8,534 nt of DNA. Source: Halococcaceae archaeon. Lineage in GTDB: Archaea > Halobacteriota > Halobacteria > Halobacteriales > Halalkalicoccaceae. Made by a program: the position numbers and the translations under genes. Shown here piece by piece: positions 1-6,866 of this stretch (position 1 is the stretch's first letter; every line of letters begins with the position of its first letter). The stretch lies in NCBI GenBank assembly GCA_007129135.1, contig SKWB01000200.1, positions 1-8,534 on the forward strand, given 5' to 3'. The notes beneath the pieces are model-generated. The model was not told the DNA's origin. It did no database searches and saw only the letters and a list, made by a program, of their open reading frames with translations.

Positions 1-1223
1 CCCGCGAGGACGAACGCGACGTCGAGACCGCCCATCCAGCCGGGGAGGCCGAGCTGGATCGGCGGCAGCGGCGGCGAGAGCGGCGTCGCGAGCACCGCCG
101 CGAGCGACGGCGAGAGCGAGAGGAAGAAGGTGAAGTAGTGCGCGAGGTGGTAGCCGGCGGCGATGGCGAGCAGCGGCGGCGCGAACCGGACCGCGAGATA
201 CCGGGCGGAGAGGTAGCTGTCGGCCGTCCGTCGCGCCCAGACGGTCGCGAGCCAGTAGGCCCCGACGAACAGCCCGAAGCCGGCGACCAGGAGGAGGAGG
301 TAGACGACGCTCGGGGGGAGGCCGAGGCCGACGGCCCACGAGACGGTCGCGACGCCCGGCGGCGTGGTGACGAAGCCGCTGTAGGTGAGCTCCCAGACGA
401 GCGCGATGACGAACGCGACGCCGCCGGTCCCGGTGACGACGTCGGCGTCGCGGAGGCGCGCGCCGGGGAGGACGAGTTCGTACCCGTCACTCGTCCGCTG
501 GACGGGGGCGACGGCCCCGAACAGGCGAAAGAGCACCGCGAGTGGGTCGGCGTGACGGAACCAGTCGGCGGGGCCGAAGACGACCCCGCCCGCGACGGTG
601 TAGAGGGTGTAGCAGACGACGACGACCGCGAGGGTCTCGGGCACGTCGATCACCGGGACGACGATCTCGACCCAGATGAGCGCGAGCAGTCCGCCGACCG
701 CGGGCCACGTCCCGAGACGCGCCGGATAGGGCAGGTAGCCGTTGGGGAGCGCGCTCGCGATCCGTCTGAACGGGTCGAGCGCGTCGTACGGGTTGACGAG
801 GAGGTACGAGAGCATCACCAACCCAGCCCTGCCGCCGACGAAGACGACGAGGACGCCGAAGTTCGCGTTGCCGAGTCCCGGCCCGGTCGCGGCGAGGACG
901 ACCACACCCACGAGGAGGAGGACGCCGAGGAGGCCGACCGCGAGGTCGACCGGCCGGGGCCCCCTGTACGGGAGCGAGCGGTGCCAGGCGTGGAGCGTGT
1001 CGACGAACGCCCTGTCGGTGACGAACGTCGCGAGCAGTCCTGAGGCCCCGATCACCGCGCCGCCGGTCGCGAGGAAGAGCCACGTCGGCACGTCGAGGTC
1101 GCCCCCGTCGTCCTGGAGGCCGGTCGCGACGTTGCTCGCGGTCGCTACGTCCGCCGCGAGCGGGAAGAGGAGGGCGCCACAGAGGACGGCGACTCCGACG
1201 GGGAACCGACGCTCCGCGCGCAT
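1..1223 (-). CDS. Polytopic membrane protein of unknown function, C-terminus cut off by window edge
   Basis: The reading frame is open from ATG at 1223 down to base 1, giving 407 residues with no stop, so the C-terminus lies outside the window. I see a signal-like N-terminus (basic MRAERR, hydrophobic stretch to about residue 28), then roughly nine further hydrophobic segments near residues 47-68, 92-113, 120-142, 172-192, 195-217, 265-285, 300-325, 345-372 and 393 onward. Distinctive pieces are DVPTWLF (44-50), NPYDALDPFRRI (144-155), PYPARLGTWPA (165-175), WELTYSGF (277-284) and YHLAHYFTFF (358-367), which puts two His in a membrane helix. From memory these match a large actinobacterial membrane family that databases often label 'fenitrothion hydrolase'; that label is poorly supported, and I would not transfer the activity. 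The start codon directly follows the regulator's stop codon (TGA-ATG), so translation is probably coupled and expression set by the regulator's promoter. Codon use matches the neighbours. Confidence 0.85.
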   Translation of the reverse strand, partial: MRAERRFPVGVAVLCGALLFPLAADVATASNVATGLQDDGGDLDVPTWLFLATGGAVIGASGLLATFVTDRAFVDTLHAWHRSLPYRGPRPVDLAVGLLGVLLLVGVVVLAATGPGLGNANFGVLVVFVGGRAGLVMLSYLLVNPYDALDPFRRIASALPNGYLPYPARLGTWPAVGGLLALIWVEIVVPVIDVPETLAVVVVCYTLYTVAGGVVFGPADWFRHADPLAVLFRLFGAVAPVQRTSDGYELVLPGARLRDADVVTGTGGVAFVIALVWELTYSGFVTTPPGVATVSWAVGLGLPPSVVYLLLLVAGFGLFVGAYWLATVWARRTADSYLSARYLAVRFAPPLLAIAAGYHLAHYFTFFLSLSPSLAAVLATPLSPPLPPIQLGLPGWMGGLDVAFVLA

Positions 1224-1754
1224 TCAGCCCCGATCGTCCCCGACCTCGTCGAGCAGGCCGTCGACCAGCCGCATGAACCGGTCGACCATCCTGTCGGGGA
1301 AGCTCGGTGAGGTCCGTCTGAGCAGGCGGGCGGTCCGTTCGGGGTGGGTCAACGAGAGCAGCACACGCCCCCGTTCGTCCTTTCGTTTCTCGACGAGCTC
1401 CTGTTCGGCGAGGTGCGAGAGGTGCCACTCGAGCGTGCTCCGTGCGACGCCGAGTGCGCTCGCGACCCGTTCGGGGCGGGCGGGGTCGTGTTCGAGGAGA
1501 TAGAACATCGTCTCGCGGGCGGTCTCGCGGCGAAGGAGCGCGAGCGCGCTCCGCTCCCACGCGTCGTATCCGGGTGGGTAGTAGTGGCTCCGACCGTAGA
1601 GACGTTCGACGGTCACCTCGCCCTCGCCGAGCAGACGGCGAAGGTGGTACTGGAGCTGACCCGGGGCGAACTCCGTCTCGCGGACGAGCGCGTTGAAGTG
1701 GATTCCCGGCGTCTCCCCGACGTGTGTGCGGATCCGCTCTCGGGTGGTCGTCAT
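1224..1754 (-). CDS. Tandem winged-helix (ArsR/MarR-like) transcriptional regulator
   Basis: This 176-residue soluble protein is predicted to be a DNA-binding transcription factor. It carries two winged-helix units: residues about 4-62, with a recognition-helix region APGQLQYHLRRLL (30-42), and about 70-136, with VARSTLEWHLSHLAEQELV (103-121) followed by a basic wing (EKRKDERGRV). Both have the xxLxxHLxxL pattern typical of ArsR-like helices. Two wHTH domains in tandem in about 170-200 residues is a common haloarchaeal arrangement. I see no Cys-rich metal site of the classical ArsR type, so a metal ligand is not suggested; the signal is unknown. The gene lies immediately upstream of the membrane protein (zero-base gap) and diverges from a small membrane protein, so autoregulation and control of both neighbours is the natural inference. 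The ATG at 1754 is followed at once by helix-forming sequence and has no Shine-Dalgarno motif. The regulator assignment is firm; the targets are inferred. Confidence 0.9.
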   Translation of the reverse strand: MTTTRERIRTHVGETPGIHFNALVRETEFAPGQLQYHLRRLLGEGEVTVERLYGRSHYYPPGYDAWERSALALLRRETARETMFYLLEHDPARPERVASALGVARSTLEWHLSHLAEQELVEKRKDERGRVLLSLTHPERTARLLRRTSPSFPDRMVDRFMRLVDGLLDEVGDDRG

Positions 1755-1785
1755 GGCGGGTCGTCTGGTCGGGGTAGGGCCTCGG

Positions 1786-1794
1786 AACTACAAG
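1786..1794 (-). promoter_or_regulatory. Possible TATA-like element for the regulator gene
   Basis: On the minus strand this reads CTTGTAGTT, the most AT-rich patch in the upstream gap, centred about 36 bases before the regulator ATG at 1754. That spacing would give a leader of only several bases. The match to an archaeal TATA box is weak and the call rests mainly on position. Confidence 0.25.
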
Positions 1795-1821
1795 AGGGCC
1801 CCGACTTCGAGGCGAGGAGAA

Positions 1822-1829
1822 AGAGATAG
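1822..1829 (+). promoter_or_regulatory. Possible TATA-like element for the small membrane protein
   Basis: AGAGATAG, preceded by an A-rich GAGAA, is centred about 28 bases before the ATG at 1854, the spacing expected for a leaderless haloarchaeal transcript. There is no Shine-Dalgarno sequence before the ATG. The element sits in the 99-bp divergent gap, so a regulator bound here could affect both directions. Confidence 0.3.
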
Positions 1830-1853
1830 GCGTCGACCACACGAACCACGGTC

Positions 1854-2183
1854 ATGGTTACGGCGCTCGTCCCCATCCAACCGGTGACGCTTCACTCGCC
1901 GGTGTTGCTCTCGGTGCTCGGGCTGGCGGCGCTCGGGACGACCGCGGTGTTCGTCCTCGGTCTCGTGGCCTACCGCCGCCGCCCGACCCGACCCTACCTG
2001 CTGGTCACGCTCGCGCTCGGTATGCTCGTCGCCCGAACGATGGTGGGTCTCGCGACCGTCTTCGGCCACGTTCCGATGCCGGCCCACCACCTCGTCGAAC
2101 ACGGCCTCGACTTCCTGATCGCCACCTTCGTCCTCGCCGCCGTCTACACGGCAGGGGACGCCGACAGCTCCGCCGCTCGGTGA
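1854..2183 (+). CDS. Small three-helix membrane protein, haloarchaeal, unknown function
   Basis: This 109-residue hydrophobic protein has three predicted membrane segments, near residues 16-39, 48-70 and 84-100. Loop 1-2 is basic (YRRRPTRP, 40-47) and so probably cytoplasmic. The loop before the third helix contains a His cluster, FGHVPMPAHHLVEHGLDF (70-87; His72, 78, 79 and 83), which could bind a metal or heme, although that is only a suggestion. It resembles small uncharacterised haloarchaeal membrane proteins that I recall sitting next to tandem winged-helix regulators (possibly DUF7471), but I cannot confirm the family. It diverges from the regulator gene at 1224-1754, and its C-terminal tail is short and polar. 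The start at 1854 fits a leaderless promoter and GC-rich third positions continue from the first codons. It is a real gene by codon use and hydrophobicity pattern; its role is unknown. Confidence 0.8.
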   Translation: MVTALVPIQPVTLHSPVLLSVLGLAALGTTAVFVLGLVAYRRRPTRPYLLVTLALGMLVARTMVGLATVFGHVPMPAHHLVEHGLDFLIATFVLAAVYTAGDADSSAAR

Positions 2184-2292
2184 GCCATTCCTTGACGATC
2201 GTTCATCAATGACACTAGGAACATAATATGACATAAACACACCCTTATACCTTGAGGGGCAGTCTGAAATAGACGCCTGTCCAGTTTCCCAC
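2184..2292 (+). promoter_or_regulatory. AT-rich gltB promoter region with short repeats
   Basis: This 109-bp gap is far richer in A/T than its surroundings. The best TATA candidate is TTATAC at 2245-2250, 43 bases before the gltB ATG, which predicts transcription start near 2272-2277 and a short leader. A second AT patch, GAAATAG at 2266-2272, is at leaderless spacing. Upstream lie possible operator elements: an 8-bp palindrome ACGATCGT (2195-2202), the inverted repeat TCAT-CA-ATGA (2203-2212), and two ATGACA copies (2209-2214 and 2228-2233) whose starts are 19 bases apart, roughly two helical turns. No GGAA-N6-TTCC site of the methanogen NrpR type is present. Regulation by nitrogen status is plausible for gltB but not shown. 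Confidence 0.5.
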
Positions 2293-5200
2293 ATGGCTAG
2301 GCATTCTCTAGAGGGACCCACCGCTCCTCGGACGGGACTGGCAGACCCCGACGACGAGCGGTCGAACTGTGGCGTGGGCGTGGTGATGGATCTCGACGGC
2401 GAGCGAAGCCACGAGACGGTCGCCGACGGCCTTACGCTCCTCGTGAACCTCGAACACCGCGGGACGACCGGTGCGGAGGAGAACACCGGCGACGGCGCGG
2501 GTATCTCGCTCCAGCGACCGGATCGGTTCTTCGACGCGGTCCTCGACGCCGACCTCCCCGAGACCTACGCGGTGGGCTCGCTCTTCTTTCCCCGCGACGA
2601 GGCCACCCACGGCCCGCTCAAGGAGCTGATCGAGGGGACGCTCTCCGAACACGGTCTGTCCGTGCTCGCCTGGCGCGACGTCCCGACCGACAACTCGACG
2701 ATCGGCGAGACGGCGCTCGCCTCCGAGCCGTCCGCCGTCCAGTGTTTCGTCGTCCCCACCACCGGGGGGGACACGGAGGCGTTCGACCGCGCGCTCTACG
2801 TGGGTCGACGAGCGGTCGAGACACAGGTCGCCGAAGCGGTCGAAGCGGGCCGCGAGGCCTGGGATCGGTTCTACGTCTGCTCACTCGACCGGCAGACAGT
2901 CGTCTACAAGGGCCTCCTGAAGGGCGAGCAGCTTTCGACCTACTACCCGGACCTGACCGACGAGCGCGTCGAGTCGACGTTCGTGATGGTCCACGAGCGG
3001 TTCTCGACGAACACGCTCGGCGCGTGGCATCTCGCCCACCCCTACCGGAAGATCGTCCACAACGGCGAGATCAACACGATCCAGGGCAACGTCAACTGGA
3101 TGCGCGCCCGGGAGAACGACCTCTCGCACCCCGACCTCGACGCCGAGGCGATCACGCCCGTCATCGGCGACCCGAACCAGAGCGACACCGCCTGCGTGGA
3201 CAACGCGCTCGAACTCCTCTTGCAGGGCGGACGCGACCTCCCGCACGCGCTCCGGATGCTCATCCCCGAGGCCTGGCGCGACCCCGAGAACGGCGTCTCC
3301 CCCGAGCGGCAGTCGTGGTACGACTTCCACGCCTCGCTCGTCGAGCCGTGGGACGGCCCCGCGCTCGTCTGTGCGACCGACGGCGAGCGCGTCGGTGCGG
3401 TGCTCGACAGGAACGGGTTCCGACCGTGCCGGTACGACCTCACCACCGACAACACGCTGATCATGGCGAGCGAGGTCGGCGCGCTCGAGCGTCACCCCGC
3501 CGAGATCAGAGAGCGCGGCCGGCTCCAGCCGGGCCAGCTCTTCCTCGCCGATCCGGCCGAGGGGAGAGTCGTCCCCGACGAGGAGGTGTTCGCCGACCTG
3601 ACCGACGAGCGCTACGCCGAGTGGGTGTCGGACGAACAGGTACGCCTCGCGAACGCCGCGGAGGACGACCTCACGCTCGCTCCCCTCGACGGGGAGCTCC
3701 GCTCGCTCCAGGCGGCGTTCGGCTACACCCACGACGAGCTCGACAACCTCGTCGAGCCGATGGCGAGGAAGGGGAAGGACCCGATCGGCTCGATGGGCGA
3801 CGACACCCCGATCTCGGTGCTCTCGGAGTACAACCGCCCGCTCCCCTCGTACTTCAAACAGCTGTTCGCGCAGGTGACGAACCCGCCGCTCGACTACATC
3901 AGGGAGAAGCTGGTGACGAGCCTGGAGACGCGGCTGGGTAACCAGCGCAACCTGCTCGCCGAGTCGCCCGACCACGCCCGCCAGCTGGTCTGTCCCTCGC
4001 CGATCCTCTCCGACGCACAGACGGCCGCGATCAAGGGCCTCGACCACGAGGGGGTCTCGACACGCGTGCTCGACACGACCTACGGCGAGGGCGAGGATCT
4101 CGAGGGCGCGGTCGAGCGCCTGCGGGAGGAGGCGAGCGAGGCGATCGAGACCGGCTACGAGATCGTCGTCCTCTCGGACCGCGAGACGAGCGCCGAGCGG
4201 GTGGCGATCCCGGCCCTGCTCGCGACCGGCGCGGTGCACCACCACCTCGTCCGGGCGGGACTCAGGAACCGTGTCGGCATCGTCGTCGAGTCGGGCGATC
4301 CACGAACGGTACACCAGGTCGCGACGCTGATCGGCTACGGCGCGGGTGCGATCAACCCGTATCTCGCCTACCGCTCGATAGCGGACCTGGTCGCCGGACC
4401 CGACGGCGCGAACGAGGAGGCGGCGATCGAGTCCTACGTCGGCGCGCTCGAGGACGGCCTGCTGAAGGTGATGTCGAAGATGGGCATCTCCACGGTCGCG
4501 AGCTACCAGGGCGCACAGATCTTCGAGGCCGTCGGCCTCGACTCGGAGTTCGTCGCCGAGTACTTCGAGGGGACCGAGGCGCGCACGGAGGGCATCGGGA
4601 TCGCGGAGATCGAAGAGGACCTGCTCGCGCGCCACGCCGTCGGCTTCGGCGCGGACCCCGAGATGGACCGATACGGCGAGTTCGAGTTCCGCTCGGGCGG
4701 CATCCACCACCAGTGGAACCCGAAGACGGTCGGCGCGCTCCAGCAGGCGGTGCGGGCCGGCGACTACGAGCGGTATCTGGAGTTCGCCGAGCTGATCAAC
4801 GACCAGAGCGAGACGCTCCAGACGCTGCGCGGGCTGCTCGCGTTCGACTCCGAGGGCAGGGAGTCGATCCCGATCGAGGCGGTCGAACCCACCGACGAGA
4901 TCGTGAAACGCTTCTCGACGGCGGCGATGTCCCTGGGGAGCCTCTCGCCGGAGGCTCACGAGAACAACTCGATCGCGATGAACCGGATCGGGGGGAAGTC
5001 GAACTCCGGGGAGGGTGGGGAGCCACCGGAGCGTTTCGGCACCGAGCGCGAGTGTAACGTGAAGCAGGTCGCCTCGGGGCGCTTCGGGGTGACGAGTCAC
5101 TACCTCGCCTCGGCCGACGAGCTCCAGATCAAGATGGCCCAGGGCTCGAAGCCCGGCGAGGGCGGTCAGCTCCCCGGCCACAAGGTGAACGAGATGATCG

Positions 5201-6831
5201 CTTCTGTCAGATATTCGACGCCCGGGGTCGAACTCATCTCGCCGCCGCCGCTGCACGACATCTACTCGATCGAGGACCTGAAGGAACTCATCCACGACCT
5301 GAAGGCCGCGAACCCCGAGGCGCCGATCAACGTCAAACTCGTGAGCGAGGCCGGCATCGGCACGATCGCCGCGGGGGTCGCGAAGGCGAACGCCGACACG
5401 GTCCACATCTCCGGCGACTCCGGGGGCACCGGCGCGAGCCCGCGGACCTCGATCAAGCACGCGGGCCTGCCCTGGGAGCTCGGCCTCGCCGAGGCGAACC
5501 AGATGCTCCACCGAACGGGCCTCCGCTCGCGGATCCGCGTGAGCACCGACGGCGGACTGAAGACCGGCCGCGACGTCGCGGTCGCGGCGCTCCTGGGTGC
5601 CGAGGAGTACATCTTCGGGACCGCCTCGCTCGTCACGAGCGGCTGCGTGATGGCGCGGCAGTGTCACAACAACACCTGTCCGGTGGGCGTGGCGACCCAG
5701 CGCGAGGAGCTCCGCGAACGGTTCCCCGGCGAACCCGACCACGTCATCAACTACATGCTGTTCATCGCCGAGGAGCTTCGCGGTATCATGGCAGAGCTCG
5801 GGTTCGCCACTGTAGAGGAGATGGTCGGCCACGTCGAGTGTCTCCGCCAGCGCGAGGACGTCACCCACCCGAAGGCGCGCAAGGTCGACCTCTCGACGGT
5901 GCTCTACGACCCCAGAGAGGGCGACGACTCGACGAAGACACGCGAGCAGACCCACGAGATCGACCGACAGCTCGACTGGGAGCTGCTGGAGGTCGCTGAC
6001 GAGGCGATCGACGGCGGCGAACCCGTCTCGATCGAGACGGAGATCACCAACACGGATCGCGCGGTCGGCGCGCTCCTCTCGAACCGCGTCTCGCGCGCTC
6101 ACGGGAGCGAGGGCCTCCCCGAGGACTCGATCGGCGTCTCGCTCTCCGGAACCGCGGGCCAGAGCTTCGGGGCGTTTCTCGCCCCCGGGATCTCGATGTA
6201 CCTCACCGGCGTCGCGAACGACTACGTCGGCAAGGGGCTCTCCGGCGGGAAGATCGTCGTCGAGACGCCCGCAGACGCCGCCTACGAGGCGGCCGAGAAC
6301 GTCCTGATAGGGAACGTCGCGCTCTACGGCGCGACCGGGGGCGAACTCTACGTCAACGGCATGGCTGGCGAGCGCTTCGGCGTCCGGAACTCGGGCGTGA
6401 AGGCGGTCGTCGAGGGCGTCGGCGACCACGGCTGTGAGTACATGACCGGGGGCGTCGTCGCCGTCCTCGGCGGCACGGGCAAGAACTTCGCCGCGGGGAT
6501 GAGCGGGGGCGTCGCCTACGTCCACGATCCCGCTGGCGACCTGGAAGAACGGATCAACGACGGGATGGTGAGCCTCGCCGACCTCGGCGAGCGCGACGAG
6601 CGGATGCTCCGCCGGCTGGTCGAGAACCACGCGAGCTACACGGACAGCGAGCGCGCGGCGGCGATCCTGGAGAACTGGGACGAGCGCGTCGCGGAGTTCG
6701 TCACCGTGATGCCCGACCCGTACGAGAGCGCGCTCGCCGAGGGCGCAGCGGACGTCCGCGACACTCCGCCCGCCGCCGCGGCGGCGGCGAGCGAGCCCGG
6801 CGCGAACACCGTCGTCTCGGGCGACGACTGA
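2293..6831 (+). CDS. gltB: Glutamate synthase (GOGAT), large subunit
   Basis: The enzyme transfers the amide nitrogen of glutamine to 2-oxoglutarate to give two glutamates, and works with glutamine synthetase in cytoplasmic ammonium assimilation. At 1512 residues it has full large-subunit length. Domains in order: class II glutaminase (26 to about 430), central domain (about 475-770), FMN-binding synthase domain (about 800-1190), and the GXGXG beta-helix domain (about 1250-1450). Cys26 (SNCGVGV) is the expected catalytic N-terminal Cys after removal of a 25-residue propeptide. Arg56 (EHRGTTG), Asn257-Gly258 (HNGE) and Asp298 keep the spacing of active-site residues in known enzymes. Cys1118, Cys1124 and Cys1129 (GCVMARQCHNNTCPVG) bind the 3Fe-4S cluster. 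TDGGLKTGRD (1085-1094) is the usual FMN-phosphate region. Only 15 residues separate GEGGE from KQVASGRFGV (924-933), so the ferredoxin-loop insertion is absent, yet no gltD adjoins. The C-terminal 30 residues are Ala-rich and look disordered. Confidence 0.98.
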   Translation: MARHSLEGPTAPRTGLADPDDERSNCGVGVVMDLDGERSHETVADGLTLLVNLEHRGTTGAEENTGDGAGISLQRPDRFFDAVLDADLPETYAVGSLFFPRDEATHGPLKELIEGTLSEHGLSVLAWRDVPTDNSTIGETALASEPSAVQCFVVPTTGGDTEAFDRALYVGRRAVETQVAEAVEAGREAWDRFYVCSLDRQTVVYKGLLKGEQLSTYYPDLTDERVESTFVMVHERFSTNTLGAWHLAHPYRKIVHNGEINTIQGNVNWMRARENDLSHPDLDAEAITPVIGDPNQSDTACVDNALELLLQGGRDLPHALRMLIPEAWRDPENGVSPERQSWYDFHASLVEPWDGPALVCATDGERVGAVLDRNGFRPCRYDLTTDNTLIMASEVGALERHPAEIRERGRLQPGQLFLADPAEGRVVPDEEVFADLTDERYAEWVSDEQVRLANAAEDDLTLAPLDGELRSLQAAFGYTHDELDNLVEPMARKGKDPIGSMGDDTPISVLSEYNRPLPSYFKQLFAQVTNPPLDYIREKLVTSLETRLGNQRNLLAESPDHARQLVCPSPILSDAQTAAIKGLDHEGVSTRVLDTTYGEGEDLEGAVERLREEASEAIETGYEIVVLSDRETSAERVAIPALLATGAVHHHLVRAGLRNRVGIVVESGDPRTVHQVATLIGYGAGAINPYLAYRSIADLVAGPDGANEEAAIESYVGALEDGLLKVMSKMGISTVASYQGAQIFEAVGLDSEFVAEYFEGTEARTEGIGIAEIEEDLLARHAVGFGADPEMDRYGEFEFRSGGIHHQWNPKTVGALQQAVRAGDYERYLEFAELINDQSETLQTLRGLLAFDSEGRESIPIEAVEPTDEIVKRFSTAAMSLGSLSPEAHENNSIAMNRIGGKSNSGEGGEPPERFGTERECNVKQVASGRFGVTSHYLASADELQIKMAQGSKPGEGGQLPGHKVNEMIASVRYSTPGVELISPPPLHDIYSIEDLKELIHDLKAANPEAPINVKLVSEAGIGTIAAGVAKANADTVHISGDSGGTGASPRTSIKHAGLPWELGLAEANQMLHRTGLRSRIRVSTDGGLKTGRDVAVAALLGAEEYIFGTASLVTSGCVMARQCHNNTCPVGVATQREELRERFPGEPDHVINYMLFIAEELRGIMAELGFATVEEMVGHVECLRQREDVTHPKARKVDLSTVLYDPREGDDSTKTREQTHEIDRQLDWELLEVADEAIDGGEPVSIETEITNTDRAVGALLSNRVSRAHGSEGLPEDSIGVSLSGTAGQSFGAFLAPGISMYLTGVANDYVGKGLSGGKIVVETPADAAYEAAENVLIGNVALYGATGGELYVNGMAGERFGVRNSGVKAVVEGVGDHGCEYMTGGVVAVLGGTGKNFAAGMSGGVAYVHDPAGDLEERINDGMVSLADLGERDERMLRRLVENHASYTDSERAAAILENWDERVAEFVTVMPDPYESALAEGAADVRDTPPAAAAAASEPGANTVVSGDD
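6770..6787. repeat. 18-bp perfect GC palindrome in the gltB poly-Ala codons
   Basis: A run of GCC/GCG alanine codons near the end of gltB forms a perfect palindrome with 9-bp half-sites centred at 6778/6779. It lies about 42 bases before the stop codon. It is probably a by-product of the Ala tract, though the transcript could fold there. Confidence 0.6.
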
Positions 6832-6836
6832 ACGGG

Positions 6837-6842
6837 CTTATC
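6837..6842 (+). promoter_or_regulatory. TATA-like element for the Nmad3-like gene
   Basis: CTTATC lies five bases after the gltB stop codon and 25-30 bases before the ATG at 6867, which is leaderless spacing. It is the only A/T-rich patch in the 35-bp gap; the rest is C-rich with no Shine-Dalgarno motif. It suggests the downstream gene has its own promoter, although read-through from gltB is also possible. Confidence 0.45.
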
Positions 6843-6866
6843 ACCCCCTCGCCCCTCCACCCGGCG

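Noticed and set aside
138..1043. 301-residue acidic open frame on the plus strand
   Set aside because: It is antisense to the membrane protein on 1-1223, whose frame shows a clear transmembrane pattern and family-like motifs. The Glu/Asp/Arg composition here is a codon-complement artefact.
487..1842. 451-residue Arg/Pro-rich frame on the minus strand
   Set aside because: It lies in another frame of the regulator and membrane-protein genes and crosses the divergent promoter. It has no domain signal.
2184..2292. NrpR-type GGAA-N6-TTCC nitrogen operator upstream of gltB
   Set aside because: GGAA occurs at 2218-2221 but the required TTCC partner is absent at the expected spacing.
1788..2486. 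232-residue minus-strand frame across the small membrane gene and the gltB promoter
   Set aside because: It covers the AT-rich promoter island and the start of gltB in antisense and has no recognisable motifs.
2742..3941. 399-residue Arg-rich frame on the plus strand within gltB
   Set aside because: It is a +2 shifted reading of gltB with low-complexity Arg/Pro/Gly composition.
2881..6630. 1249-residue open frame on the minus strand, antisense to gltB
   Set aside because: It mirrors gltB, whose conserved motifs prove the plus-strand frame. TTA, CTA and TCA codons are rare in such GC-rich genes, so antisense stops are rare too. The translation is Arg/Asp/Val-rich without any family motif.
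6820..6866. gltD or another electron-transfer subunit following gltB
   Set aside because: The next gene has no FAD or NAD(P)H Rossmann motifs and no 4Fe-4S Cys pattern. It resembles Nmad3 instead.
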